The position numbers and the translations under genes were made by a program. The notes under the pieces were generated by a model. That model ran no database searches. It saw nothing but the letters and a program-made list of their open reading frames with translations, and had not been told where the DNA came from. From positions 1 through 5,095 of the forward strand of contig VXZL01000277.1 of the NCBI GenBank assembly GCA_009845505.1: 5,095 bases of DNA, given 5' to 3'. This document shows, piece by piece, positions 1 to 5,095 of this stretch. The number at the start of each line of letters is the position of its first letter. Within the stretch, counting starts at the first letter, position 1. This DNA comes from Candidatus Poribacteria bacterium (GTDB lineage Bacteria; Poribacteria; WGA-4E; WGA-3G).

Positions 1-53
1 TAGGACGCATGGCTCTGGACCATGTAGTGAAGGTTCGAGTCCTTCCCGGGCAG
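1..53 (+). tRNA. tRNA-Gln (anticodon CTG), 3' part, cut by left edge
   Basis: Only the end of the D arm onward is inside the window. The anticodon stem CATGG/CCATG (8-12 with 20-24) encloses the 7-base loop CTCTGGA, which puts anticodon CTG at 15-17, reading the glutamine codon CAG. A 4-base variable loop follows. The T arm is perfect, GAAGG/CCTTC (29-33 with 41-45) around TTCGAGT. The 3' acceptor strand is 46-52 (CCGGGCA), with G53 as discriminator. A72 (which would pair with U1) and G73 are classic glutamine identity features. CCA is not encoded, so it must be added after transcription. The next tRNA-like element starts 21 bases downstream, so the two are probably cotranscribed. Confidence 0.9.
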
Positions 54-74
54 TTCTTTCTGTTAAATCAATAT

Positions 75-193
75 GCCGCTATCGTCTAGGGGTTAGGACG
101 GGGAATTTTTCAGCCCGCTTAAAACCATAAGAAACTCGATTACGAGATTGAAATCTCAGCCACCAAACCGGCGTTCGAATCCCGGTAGCGGTA
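75..193 (+). tRNA. tRNA-Glu-like element with an aberrant, enlarged centre (interrupted tRNA or pseudogene)
   Basis: Both ends look like tRNA-Glu. The acceptor is GCCGCTA (75-81) with TAGCGGT (186-192), closed by a G-U pair as in some cyanobacterial and plastid tRNA-Glu. A73 follows. The D arm GTCT...GGAC (84-87 with 96-99) carries a Glu/Gln-type AGGGGTTA loop, and a TTCGAAT T-loop lies at 174-180. A possible Glu anticodon TTC sits at 109-111. The element is 119 nt instead of about 73, and the extra 46 or so bases lie between the D and T arms. The strand 5' of the anticodon (GGGAA, 101-105) finds no partner, with only a short CGGG/CCCG (99-102 with 114-117) pairing across an 11-base loop. The T stem pairs properly only if C172 bulges out (ACCGG 167-171 with CCGGT 182-186). 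The extra stretch can form small hairpins (118-121/128-131, 135-138/143-146 or 144-148/153-157). I cannot derive a spliced product with a sound anticodon stem, so a decayed tRNA is slightly more likely than a functional one. Confidence 0.6.
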
Positions 194-207
194 TTTTTTC
201 CTTATAA

Positions 208-241
208 GAGCGGTGCCATATTTTGGAGCCGCTCATTTTTT
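208..241 (+). terminator. Rho-independent terminator after the tRNA unit
   Basis: GAGCGG (208-213) pairs perfectly with CCGCTC (229-234). The stem continues through a G-U pair, one mismatch and CCA/TGG (216-218 with 224-226) to a 5-base loop. It is followed by A and six T (236-241). It lies 14 bases past the tRNA-Glu-like element and ends 44 bases before the next start codon, so it should stop the tRNA transcript and separate it from the protein operon. A second T6 run (194-199) directly follows the tRNA acceptor strand and could help. Confidence 0.75.
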
Positions 242-273
242 CATATCTTCTAAAAAGGCAACCTCATAACGCT

Positions 274-277
274 GGAG
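274..277 (+). promoter_or_regulatory. Shine-Dalgarno site fixing the DUF255 gene start
   Basis: GGAG stands 8 bases before the ATG at 286. The same reading frame stays open upstream to a TTG at 223. That TTG lies inside the terminator loop region, has no ribosome binding site, and would add 21 residues not expected in the family. The ATG at 286 is therefore the start. Confidence 0.75.
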
Positions 278-285
278 AAAAACGA

Positions 286-2349
286 ATGCACGACACACCC
301 AAACACATCAACCGCCTTGTCCACGAAACAAGTCCCTACCTACTCCAGCACGCACACAATCCCGTCGACTGGTATCCGTGGGGCGAAGAAGCACTCGCAC
401 GCGCCAAACAAGAGCAGAAACCTATCCTCCTGAGTATCGGCTACTCCGCATGCCACTGGTGCCACGTTATGGAACGCGAATCCTTTGAAAACGAAGAGAT
501 CGCAGGAGTCATGAACGAACTTTTCATTAACATCAAAGTCGATAGAGAAGAACGTCCGGATTTAGATGAAATCTACATGAACGCTGTCCAAATCATGACG
601 CGGCAAGGCGGTTGGCCCATGACTGTCTTCCTTACCCCGGATCTCAAACCCTTTTACGGCGGAACCTATTATCCACCCACCGATCGGTACGGTAGACCCG
701 GATTCCCGAAAGTGATGCACGCTGTCTCAGAGGCGTTTAGCGATCAAAACACACAGGTCCTGCAGCAAGCCGAGCAAATCACAGCACACCTTGCGCAGAT
801 GAGCAATGTCGTCGATCCGCACCATCACGAACTCACTGAAGAACTCATGACCAACGCTTTCCAAAACTACCGTTCCCAATTCGACTCACATCACGGCGGA
901 TTCGGCAACGCCCCAAAATTCCCACCCAGCATGGGACTGCCGTTCCTACTCCGCTATTGGCACCACAGTGGCAACGCCAATGCCTTAGAGATGGTAGAAC
1001 TCACATTGGAGAAGATGGCACGTGGCGGGATGTACGACCAACTCGGCGGTGGGTTCCACCGGTATTCTACCGACGCACACTGGCTCGTCCCACACTTCGA
1101 GAAGATGCTGTACGACAATGCCCAACTCGTCATCGCCTACTTTGAAGCGTATCAAGCCACGCAGAAACCGTTCTATCGCGACATCGCTATCGAGACGCTC
1201 GACTATGTGCTCCGTGAGATGTACGACGCAGAGAACGGCGGTTTCTACTCCACACAAGACGCTGACAGTGAAGGCGTAGAGGGCAAATTCTTCGTCTGGG
1301 AACCCAACGATGTCGAAGACATCATCGGTGAAGAGAACGCCGAAATCTTCTGTGAGTATTACGACATCACCCCACAAGGCAACTTTGAAGGCGAAAACAT
1401 CCTCCAGGTCCAAGTGCCACCCGACATCTTTGCCCGAAAACTCCGTATGGATGTCAGTGAACTGGAGGCTCTCCTCGCAGATGGGAAACAGAAACTGTTT
1501 GACGCGCGAGAAAAGCGGATTAAACCCGGACTGGATGATAAAATCCTCACCAGTTGGAACGGGATTATGATTCGCGGCATGGCGATGGGTTACCAACTGA
1601 CCGGAAAACCCGAATACCTTGAGGCATGCAAAAAATCCGCTGAATTCGTCCTGACAACGCTCTCCCAAGACAACGGTCTGCTCCTACGCACCTACCGTGA
1701 TGGCAAAAGCCACCTCAACGCCTACCTTGAAGACTATTCCTACTTCATCGCTGGATTAATCGCGCTCTACGAAGCCAGTTTTGAACCGAGATGGCTCACA
1801 GAAGCCGAACGTCTCGCACACATTATGATTGACCAATTCGGGGACGACGCAGGCGACGGATTTTTCTTCACCGGCAAAGCGCACGAGACGCTTATTGTCC
1901 AATCCAAATCGGCTTACGACGGCGCGACACCTTCTGGGGCATCTATGGCGATCCATAGTCTGCTGCGGCTTGCCAAACACCTCGACAACCCCGAATTCCA
2001 CGACACAGCCGTTGAGACCTTGTTGCTCTACTTCCATCAGATGGAGCAAATGCCATCAGGATCCGGTCAGTTGTTGTGTGAGTTAGCGTTCCTGCTATCG
2101 ACACCGAAAGAAATTGCAATTGTTGGAGAAAAAGGCGATGCGAAAACGGAGGCGATGTTAGCAGCACTGCACGGCACCTACCAACCCAACAAAATCGTCG
2201 CCTTGCGCGAATCCGCCGATGGACAGACGTTACCCCTCCTCGTTGGCAAGACCCAAGTTGACAGCACCGCAACGGCGTATGTGTGTGAGAATTACGTCTG
2301 CCAAGCTCCAACAACGGATGTTGAAGCATTTGTAGAACTCCTACAATAA
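286..2349 (+). CDS. Thioredoxin-domain DUF255 / YyaL (SPATA20-type) protein
   Basis: A complete 687-residue protein of the COG1331 family, whose usual length is about 650-720. Residues 1 to about 170 form the thioredoxin-like domain (Thioredox_DsbH type). It has the family opening [21 protein letters not shown], a redox-type CHWC motif (Cys56, Cys59), [10 protein letters not shown] (85-94) and [12 protein letters not shown] (108-119). Residues from about 185 to the end form the alpha/alpha-barrel, six-hairpin-glycosidase-like part. Family signatures there are [10 protein letters not shown] (204-213), [13 protein letters not shown] (269-281), DADSEG (325-330), SWNGIMIRG (423-431) and DGATPSG (545-551). 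A conserved Cys pair (Cys667, Cys672) lies near the C terminus. There is no signal peptide or membrane segment, so it is probably cytosolic. The biochemical role of this family is not established; a link to thiol redox or sugar-like substrates is inferred only from the folds. The next gene follows after 20 bp on the same strand, which suggests an operon. No defect is visible. Confidence 0.95.
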   Translation: MHDTPKHINRLVHETSPYLLQHAHNPVDWYPWGEEALARAKQEQKPILLSIGYSACHWCHVMERESFENEEIAGVMNELFINIKVDREERPDLDEIYMNAVQIMTRQGGWPMTVFLTPDLKPFYGGTYYPPTDRYGRPGFPKVMHAVSEAFSDQNTQVLQQAEQITAHLAQMSNVVDPHHHELTEELMTNAFQNYRSQFDSHHGGFGNAPKFPPSMGLPFLLRYWHHSGNANALEMVELTLEKMARGGMYDQLGGGFHRYSTDAHWLVPHFEKMLYDNAQLVIAYFEAYQATQKPFYRDIAIETLDYVLREMYDAENGGFYSTQDADSEGVEGKFFVWEPNDVEDIIGEENAEIFCEYYDITPQGNFEGENILQVQVPPDIFARKLRMDVSELEALLADGKQKLFDAREKRIKPGLDDKILTSWNGIMIRGMAMGYQLTGKPEYLEACKKSAEFVLTTLSQDNGLLLRTYRDGKSHLNAYLEDYSYFIAGLIALYEASFEPRWLTEAERLAHIMIDQFGDDAGDGFFFTGKAHETLIVQSKSAYDGATPSGASMAIHSLLRLAKHLDNPEFHDTAVETLLLYFHQMEQMPSGSGQLLCELAFLLSTPKEIAIVGEKGDAKTEAMLAALHGTYQPNKIVALRESADGQTLPLLVGKTQVDSTATAYVCENYVCQAPTTDVEAFVELLQ

Positions 2350-2359
2350 CACAATACGG

Positions 2360-2364
2360 AAGGA
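2360..2364 (+). promoter_or_regulatory. Shine-Dalgarno site of the first PhyH gene
   Basis: AAGGA (part of GGAAGGAAA, 2358-2366) stands 5 bases before the ATG at 2370, inside the 20-bp gap after the upstream stop codon. The gap is too short for a separate conventional promoter and terminator, which supports cotranscription. Confidence 0.65.
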
Positions 2365-2369
2365 AAGCA

Positions 2370-3245
2370 ATGCCACACATAAACGAAACACCCATCGACT
2401 TAGACTGGCACCCACTTTCTGATGAAGACATACGCCATTTTGACGACAACGGCTACCTCATCGTCCGAAACGTGCTCGACTCGGATACCATTGACAAACT
2501 CATTGAAGCCAGCGACCGACTCATGGCGAGCGACCGACGTGAGAACCGCCAACACAACTCCAACAACCGATACGACAGCTTCCGAAACTGTATCTCTATT
2601 GACGATGCCTTCATTCCGCTTATCACGCAGGAAACCATCCTTCCCATCGTCGTTCAACTGCTCGGTGCCCATTTGCAACTGATGACCTCACACCTGATAT
2701 ACAAACACCCCGATCCGCCGGACACACCGGATACCGCTCGTATGCCGGGGTGGCATCGCGACTACGGCATGGCAACAAAAACACACGGCAACAAGTTACC
2801 ACGCATTCTGCTGAAATGCGCCTACTACTTCACCGATCTGAGTGAACCCAATTCCGGCGCAACGCTTGTCGCCCCCGGTAGCAATCATCTCCTTGAGCGG
2901 ATTCCTATTCCAAAAGGACAAGCGGATCCAGAAGGCGCACTCGAACCGAGTTTAAAATCCGGGGATTGCCTGCTGTTTGAAAATCGCATTTTTCATGCAG
3001 GGGGTGCAAATTTAACCGACCAGACCCGCAAAGGCGTGATGTTCGGCTACGGTTACCGTTGGGTAATGCCAATGGATTATCGGACACAGGAACAGAGTTT
3101 GTTGGATAAACTAACGCCGCTTGAGCAGTATTTGGTTGGAGAACCCTTCAAGAAAACGAAAGAATACCATCCGGGCGGTGGCGAAAGCCCACTTGCATCG
3201 TGGTGTGAGCAGCACGGTGCTCCAGCGGTGAGACCGGTTACTTAA
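2370..3245 (+). CDS. Phytanoyl-CoA dioxygenase (PhyH) family Fe(II)/2-oxoglutarate oxygenase
   Basis: A complete 291-residue member of the PhyH family (PF05721), whose proteins hydroxylate small molecules using Fe(II), O2 and 2-oxoglutarate. The N-terminal DDNGYLIVRNVL (25-36) is the usual family opening. The iron set is complete: WHRD supplies His129 and Asp131, IFHAG supplies the distal His209, and Arg220, eleven residues later, fits the 2-oxoglutarate carboxylate salt bridge. NSGATLVAPGSNH (161-173) is the conserved turn ahead of the distal strand, and KSGDCLLFEN (196-205) is the strand before His209. No signal peptide is seen, so it is cytosolic. The substrate cannot be read from the sequence; the family name does not imply phytanoyl-CoA, because such genes are expanded in marine bacteria with diverse or unknown substrates. 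It lies 20 bp behind the DUF255 gene and converges with another PhyH gene. Confidence 0.93.
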   Translation: MPHINETPIDLDWHPLSDEDIRHFDDNGYLIVRNVLDSDTIDKLIEASDRLMASDRRENRQHNSNNRYDSFRNCISIDDAFIPLITQETILPIVVQLLGAHLQLMTSHLIYKHPDPPDTPDTARMPGWHRDYGMATKTHGNKLPRILLKCAYYFTDLSEPNSGATLVAPGSNHLLERIPIPKGQADPEGALEPSLKSGDCLLFENRIFHAGGANLTDQTRKGVMFGYGYRWVMPMDYRTQEQSLLDKLTPLEQYLVGEPFKKTKEYHPGGGESPLASWCEQHGAPAVRPVT

Positions 3246-3248
3246 CCG
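3235..3248. repeat. Short perfect inverted repeat at the convergent gene junction
   Basis: CGGTTA, CT, TAACCG: six bases each side of a 2-base centre (practically a 5-bp stem with a 4-base loop). It spans the TAA stop of the plus-strand PhyH gene and most of the 5-bp gap to the opposing stop codon. There is no T-run on either strand, so it is not a typical intrinsic terminator. It could be a weak bidirectional stop or chance. Confidence 0.35.
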
Positions 3249-3250
3249 AT

Positions 3251-4060
3251 CTACGTCAACGTAATAACGTCCTTTTTAACAATCTCTTTCGTGTCAAAGT
3301 GACCTGCCTGGGAGATGAGTTCCAACGTTTCCGGGGACAATCGTTCTCTAACCTCTTCCGACACTCGACTCTCACCACGGTGTTGCGGTCTGTAGCGTAA
3401 GGTCAGGACGCAACGATACCGGTCCTTCGGTTTCCAAGGCAGCGCACCGTGCGTCAAGAGTTCAGAGATGATTACGAAATCCCCTGCTTTTGGCGTGATG
3501 TTAACGACCCCTTCTGGAATATCATCCGCATCCTTAATTTGTCCATTGTTATAGAGGTGGTCAGGACGATCAAAAACGGTTTTGTGTGTACCGGGAACAA
3601 CCAGCAACCCGCCATCTCCGGGATTCACATCGTATAGGTAGGGAAAAACAACAAAATCGTCACAAAAGATGCGACCGTTCCGTACCTCATACCGATTGGC
3701 GTGCCATCCAAAATCCTCTCGCGCGCAATGCAAACGCAACCCTTCTGCCGACTCCGACACACCCGCCCGATCCGCAATCATCGTCCCGCGTAGCAGCTGC
3801 GGTTTGTTATTCGTCAGTTCTTTAATAATGGGCCAGGTCGATCGGTGCATTGTGAGTGCCTCTAACGGTTTCGCAAAGGCGAAGCCGTTTGGGAGGTTTT
3901 TTTCGCTGGAGTCAAATCCGGGTGGAAGTTTTTCGGTAGGGGTATTGATGTATGCCTCCGCTGCGTCTTGCGCCGCTTTTAGTTCTTCTGCACTCATAAC
4001 ATTCTTCAGATGAAGGTATCCACTAACATCAAAAAGATAACGCTGTTCAGGGGTCATCAT
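3251..4060 (-). CDS. Divergent PhyH-like dioxygenase lacking the HxD motif
   Basis: A complete 269-residue protein with PhyH architecture. It opens with FDVSGYLHLKNVMS (10-23). The core strand is YLYDVNPGDGGLLVVPGTHK (141-160), typical of the family. The strand KAGDFVIISE (191-200) leads to the distal His204 (LTHGALPW), and Arg214 or Arg216 is a candidate 2-oxoglutarate anchor. The proximal iron motif is abnormal. The two candidates are His111-Cys-Ala113 (LHCA) and His120-Ala-Asn122 (WHAN), and neither has the acidic residue at +2. The only HxD in the chain, at 254-256, is C-terminal to the core and misplaced. The protein may be a halogenase-like enzyme, an oxygenase with another ligand set, or inactive. 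It shares little outside the family motifs with the PhyH protein encoded next door. The start is the first of two consecutive ATG codons, preceded by AAAGGAG. It lies 17 bp behind the enolase-superfamily gene, so the two are probably cotranscribed. Confidence 0.88.
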   Translation of the reverse strand: MMTPEQRYLFDVSGYLHLKNVMSAEELKAAQDAAEAYINTPTEKLPPGFDSSEKNLPNGFAFAKPLEALTMHRSTWPIIKELTNNKPQLLRGTMIADRAGVSESAEGLRLHCAREDFGWHANRYEVRNGRIFCDDFVVFPYLYDVNPGDGGLLVVPGTHKTVFDRPDHLYNNGQIKDADDIPEGVVNITPKAGDFVIISELLTHGALPWKPKDRYRCVLTLRYRPQHRGESRVSEEVRERLSPETLELISQAGHFDTKEIVKKDVITLT

Positions 4061-4069
4061 AGTATTTCA

Positions 4070-4076
4070 CTCCTTT
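4070..4076 (-). promoter_or_regulatory. Strong Shine-Dalgarno site of the minus-strand PhyH gene
   Basis: The minus strand reads AAAGGAG, ending 9 bases before the ATG at 4060. It lies 1 base past the TAG stop of the upstream enolase-superfamily gene (4078-4080). Ribosomes ending on that gene would sit on this site, so translational coupling is plausible. The spacing favours the first of the two tandem ATG codons. Confidence 0.7.
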
Positions 4077-4077
4077 A

Positions 4078-5095
4078 CTAAGTCAAGGCTTCCCATACGG
4101 GCCAATCCCTCTCCTGTAACCGCTGGAATAACCTATCGAAGGCTTCACTGCCGTCATCTTCCCACTCATCCAAACGAACACCCGGAGCATAAGATTCGTC
4201 CACCCCTTGCTTCATGAGGCGTTCTGCCTGTTGTAGGTTTCGATAGTAGTGCTTCACGCCACCCGGTAGTGTGACAACAGAAATATGCCGTTTCCATTTC
4301 GGTTCAGGCGTTTGGGAATAGCGTTTCACAGCCTCTTCGTCCAATACAACACCCAAACCGGGGCCTTCCGGCACCTGCATAAACCCGCGTTGAACTTTGT
4401 GCGATGTAACAATCAAGTCGTCCTCGTAAGCGTGACTGGCGGTTACACCCGGCAACGTCGCTGTTGGCATCACCGCTCCCAGATGGCACGCGAATGCTGC
4501 CGTGATACCCGTACCGACATACTGCAGCAGGATCGGTGTATTCGCAGCAGCAAAAGCCCAACCCGATGCCAAGGCACTTTTGACACTTTCGTGGCTACAT
4601 AACGCACCGTCAAAATCACCCGATCGCAGTCCAATCCAAGGACCGGAGGGTTGACGCGACGCACCCTCTCGAATAACACCAACACCGTGCAGATAAAACG
4701 GAATCCGAATCTCTTGATGCAGTCGCCGCCACCCCTCTACATCATACGCAAAAATTGGCTCTTCAAGACCCTTGACAACCGGAATCTTCTCCAGTTCCCG
4801 CAGGATAGGAAGTGCCTTCTCAACATTGATGAGTGAACCGTTGAAGTCAAACTCCACGCGAAAATCTGGAGGCGCGACCGCTTGAATCGCCTCTGACTGT
4901 TCAACAACATCGTAGAAGGCGCGCGCTTTGCATTTCAGACCGCGGTACCCGCGTTCAGCGGCAACTTGAACCTCCGCAGCAGTATCTTCAGGAGACATAC
5001 ACGGCATCCACCACCCCATCGCAACCCAATCCCGAACCTGCTGTCCCATCAGTTTCCACGCTGGCAAACCGAGGTGTTTTCCCATCAGGTCGTAG
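4078..5095 (-). CDS. Enolase (mandelate racemase/muconate lactonizing) superfamily protein, N-terminus beyond right edge
   Basis: The gene is partial: the frame is open to the window edge, and the residues before the Met codon at 5083-5085 (Tyr-Asp-Leu) continue the family pattern DLMGKHLGLP. That Met is internal, so most of the N-terminal capping domain is missing. Numbering from that Met, the barrel starts near 20. Lys51-Cys-Lys53 is the KxK motif of the second strand. FDFN gives metal ligand Asp80, and LEEP gives the second ligand, Glu108 or Glu109. The third acidic ligand expected after IPFYL is absent (His-Gly-Val follows). The usual seventh-strand His seems replaced by Gln188 (LLQYVGTG). 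The PGLGVVLDEEAVKRY segment (242-256) is the standard end of the family, yet about 79 residues follow. Members are racemases, cycloisomerases and sugar-acid dehydratases; the substrate is unknown here and activity may differ. Its stop lies 17 bp before the divergent PhyH gene, and it is probably the upstream gene of a shared operon. Confidence 0.88.
   Translation of the reverse strand, partial: YDLMGKHLGLPAWKLMGQQVRDWVAMGWWMPCMSPEDTAAEVQVAAERGYRGLKCKARAFYDVVEQSEAIQAVAPPDFRVEFDFNGSLINVEKALPILRELEKIPVVKGLEEPIFAYDVEGWRRLHQEIRIPFYLHGVGVIREGASRQPSGPWIGLRSGDFDGALCSHESVKSALASGWAFAAANTPILLQYVGTGITAAFACHLGAVMPTATLPGVTASHAYEDDLIVTSHKVQRGFMQVPEGPGLGVVLDEEAVKRYSQTPEPKWKRHISVVTLPGGVKHYYRNLQQAERLMKQGVDESYAPGVRLDEWEDDGSEAFDRLFQRLQERDWPVWEALT

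Noticed and set aside
112..160. Self-splicing intron in the tRNA
   Set aside because: About 46 nt is far too short for a group I or II core. No spliced product restores the anticodon stem.
75..193. Selenocysteine or long-variable-arm tRNA instead of tRNA-Glu
   Set aside because: A TCA triplet does occur (110-112), but the D arm is the short Glu/Gln type, the acceptor is 7 bp, and no anticodon stem frames TCA. The extra bases do not make one long variable arm.
223..253. Sigma-70-like promoter ahead of the DUF255 gene (TTGGAG with weak -10 candidates such as TATCTT or TTCTAA)
   Set aside because: The -10 candidates are poor, at 15 or 19 bases spacing, and the -35 candidate overlaps the terminator stem. 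The organism's promoter consensus is unknown.
223..285. Upstream TTG start that would lengthen the DUF255 protein by 21 residues
   Set aside because: The TTG sits inside the terminator hairpin, has no ribosome binding site, and the extra residues do not match the family start. The ATG at 286 has GGAG at the right distance.
985..1668. Long open frame on the minus strand (227 codons)
   Set aside because: It lies wholly opposite the well-supported DUF255 gene, shows no recognisable family motif, and reflects codon bias on the coding strand.
1943..2449. Minus-strand open frame of 168 codons across the DUF255/PhyH junction
   Set aside because: It is antisense to the end of one clear gene and the start of another, low in recognisable motifs and rich in Arg/Ser/Cys as is typical of shadow frames.
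3293..3301. His-Phe-Asp (residues 254-256) as the HxD iron motif of the second PhyH protein
   Set aside because: It lies C-terminal to the distal His and the double-stranded beta-helix core, where the proximal HxD cannot be. It is probably a coincidental tripeptide.
3669..4013. Plus-strand open frame of 114 codons opposite the second PhyH gene
   Set aside because: It is a shadow of the minus-strand gene, whose PhyH motifs are clear. No ribosome binding site or protein motif supports it.

Overview
The window is a stretch of bacterial chromosome of medium GC content and high coding density. The genes fit a marine, often sponge- or particle-associated heterotroph of the Candidatus Poribacteria or related PVC/FCB-adjacent type. 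That placement rests only on gene content: two phytanoyl-CoA-dioxygenase-like (PhyH) genes beside an enolase-superfamily gene and a long-form DUF255 gene. There is no marker gene, so the taxonomy is a guess. No mobile element, CRISPR array or phage gene is visible.

Left end (1-285): the 3' two thirds of a tRNA-Gln with anticodon CTG is cut by the window edge. After 21 bases comes a tRNA-Glu-like element at 75-193. Its two ends look like an ordinary tRNA-Glu, but its centre is about 46 nt too long and does not fold into a normal anticodon arm. It is either a pseudogene or an unusual interrupted tRNA. A T-run and then a rho-independent terminator (208-241) close this RNA unit.

Plus-strand pair (286-3245): a 687-residue thioredoxin-fold DUF255/YyaL-type protein with a CHWC motif is followed, 20 bp later, by a canonical PhyH non-haem iron dioxygenase with a full HxD...H...R set. 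The short spacing and same strand suggest one operon.

Minus-strand pair (3251 to beyond 5095, transcribed right to left): an enolase-superfamily protein, cut by the right window edge, is followed 17 bp later by a second, very different PhyH-like protein. The gap holds a strong Shine-Dalgarno sequence, so the two are probably co-expressed. The two operons converge with only 5 bp between their stop codons.

The most interesting points are these. The second PhyH protein has no HxD/E iron motif and instead offers HxA (and HxN) candidates; HxA/HxG is the hallmark of Fe/2OG halogenases, although inactivity or another ligand arrangement is equally possible. Its operon partner keeps the enolase KxK and the first two metal ligands, but appears to lack the third acidic ligand and the usual catalytic His. 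The tRNA-Glu-like element is interrupted. A pathway joining the enolase-like and dioxygenase proteins, such as catabolism of a modified sugar acid or other small acid, is inference only.
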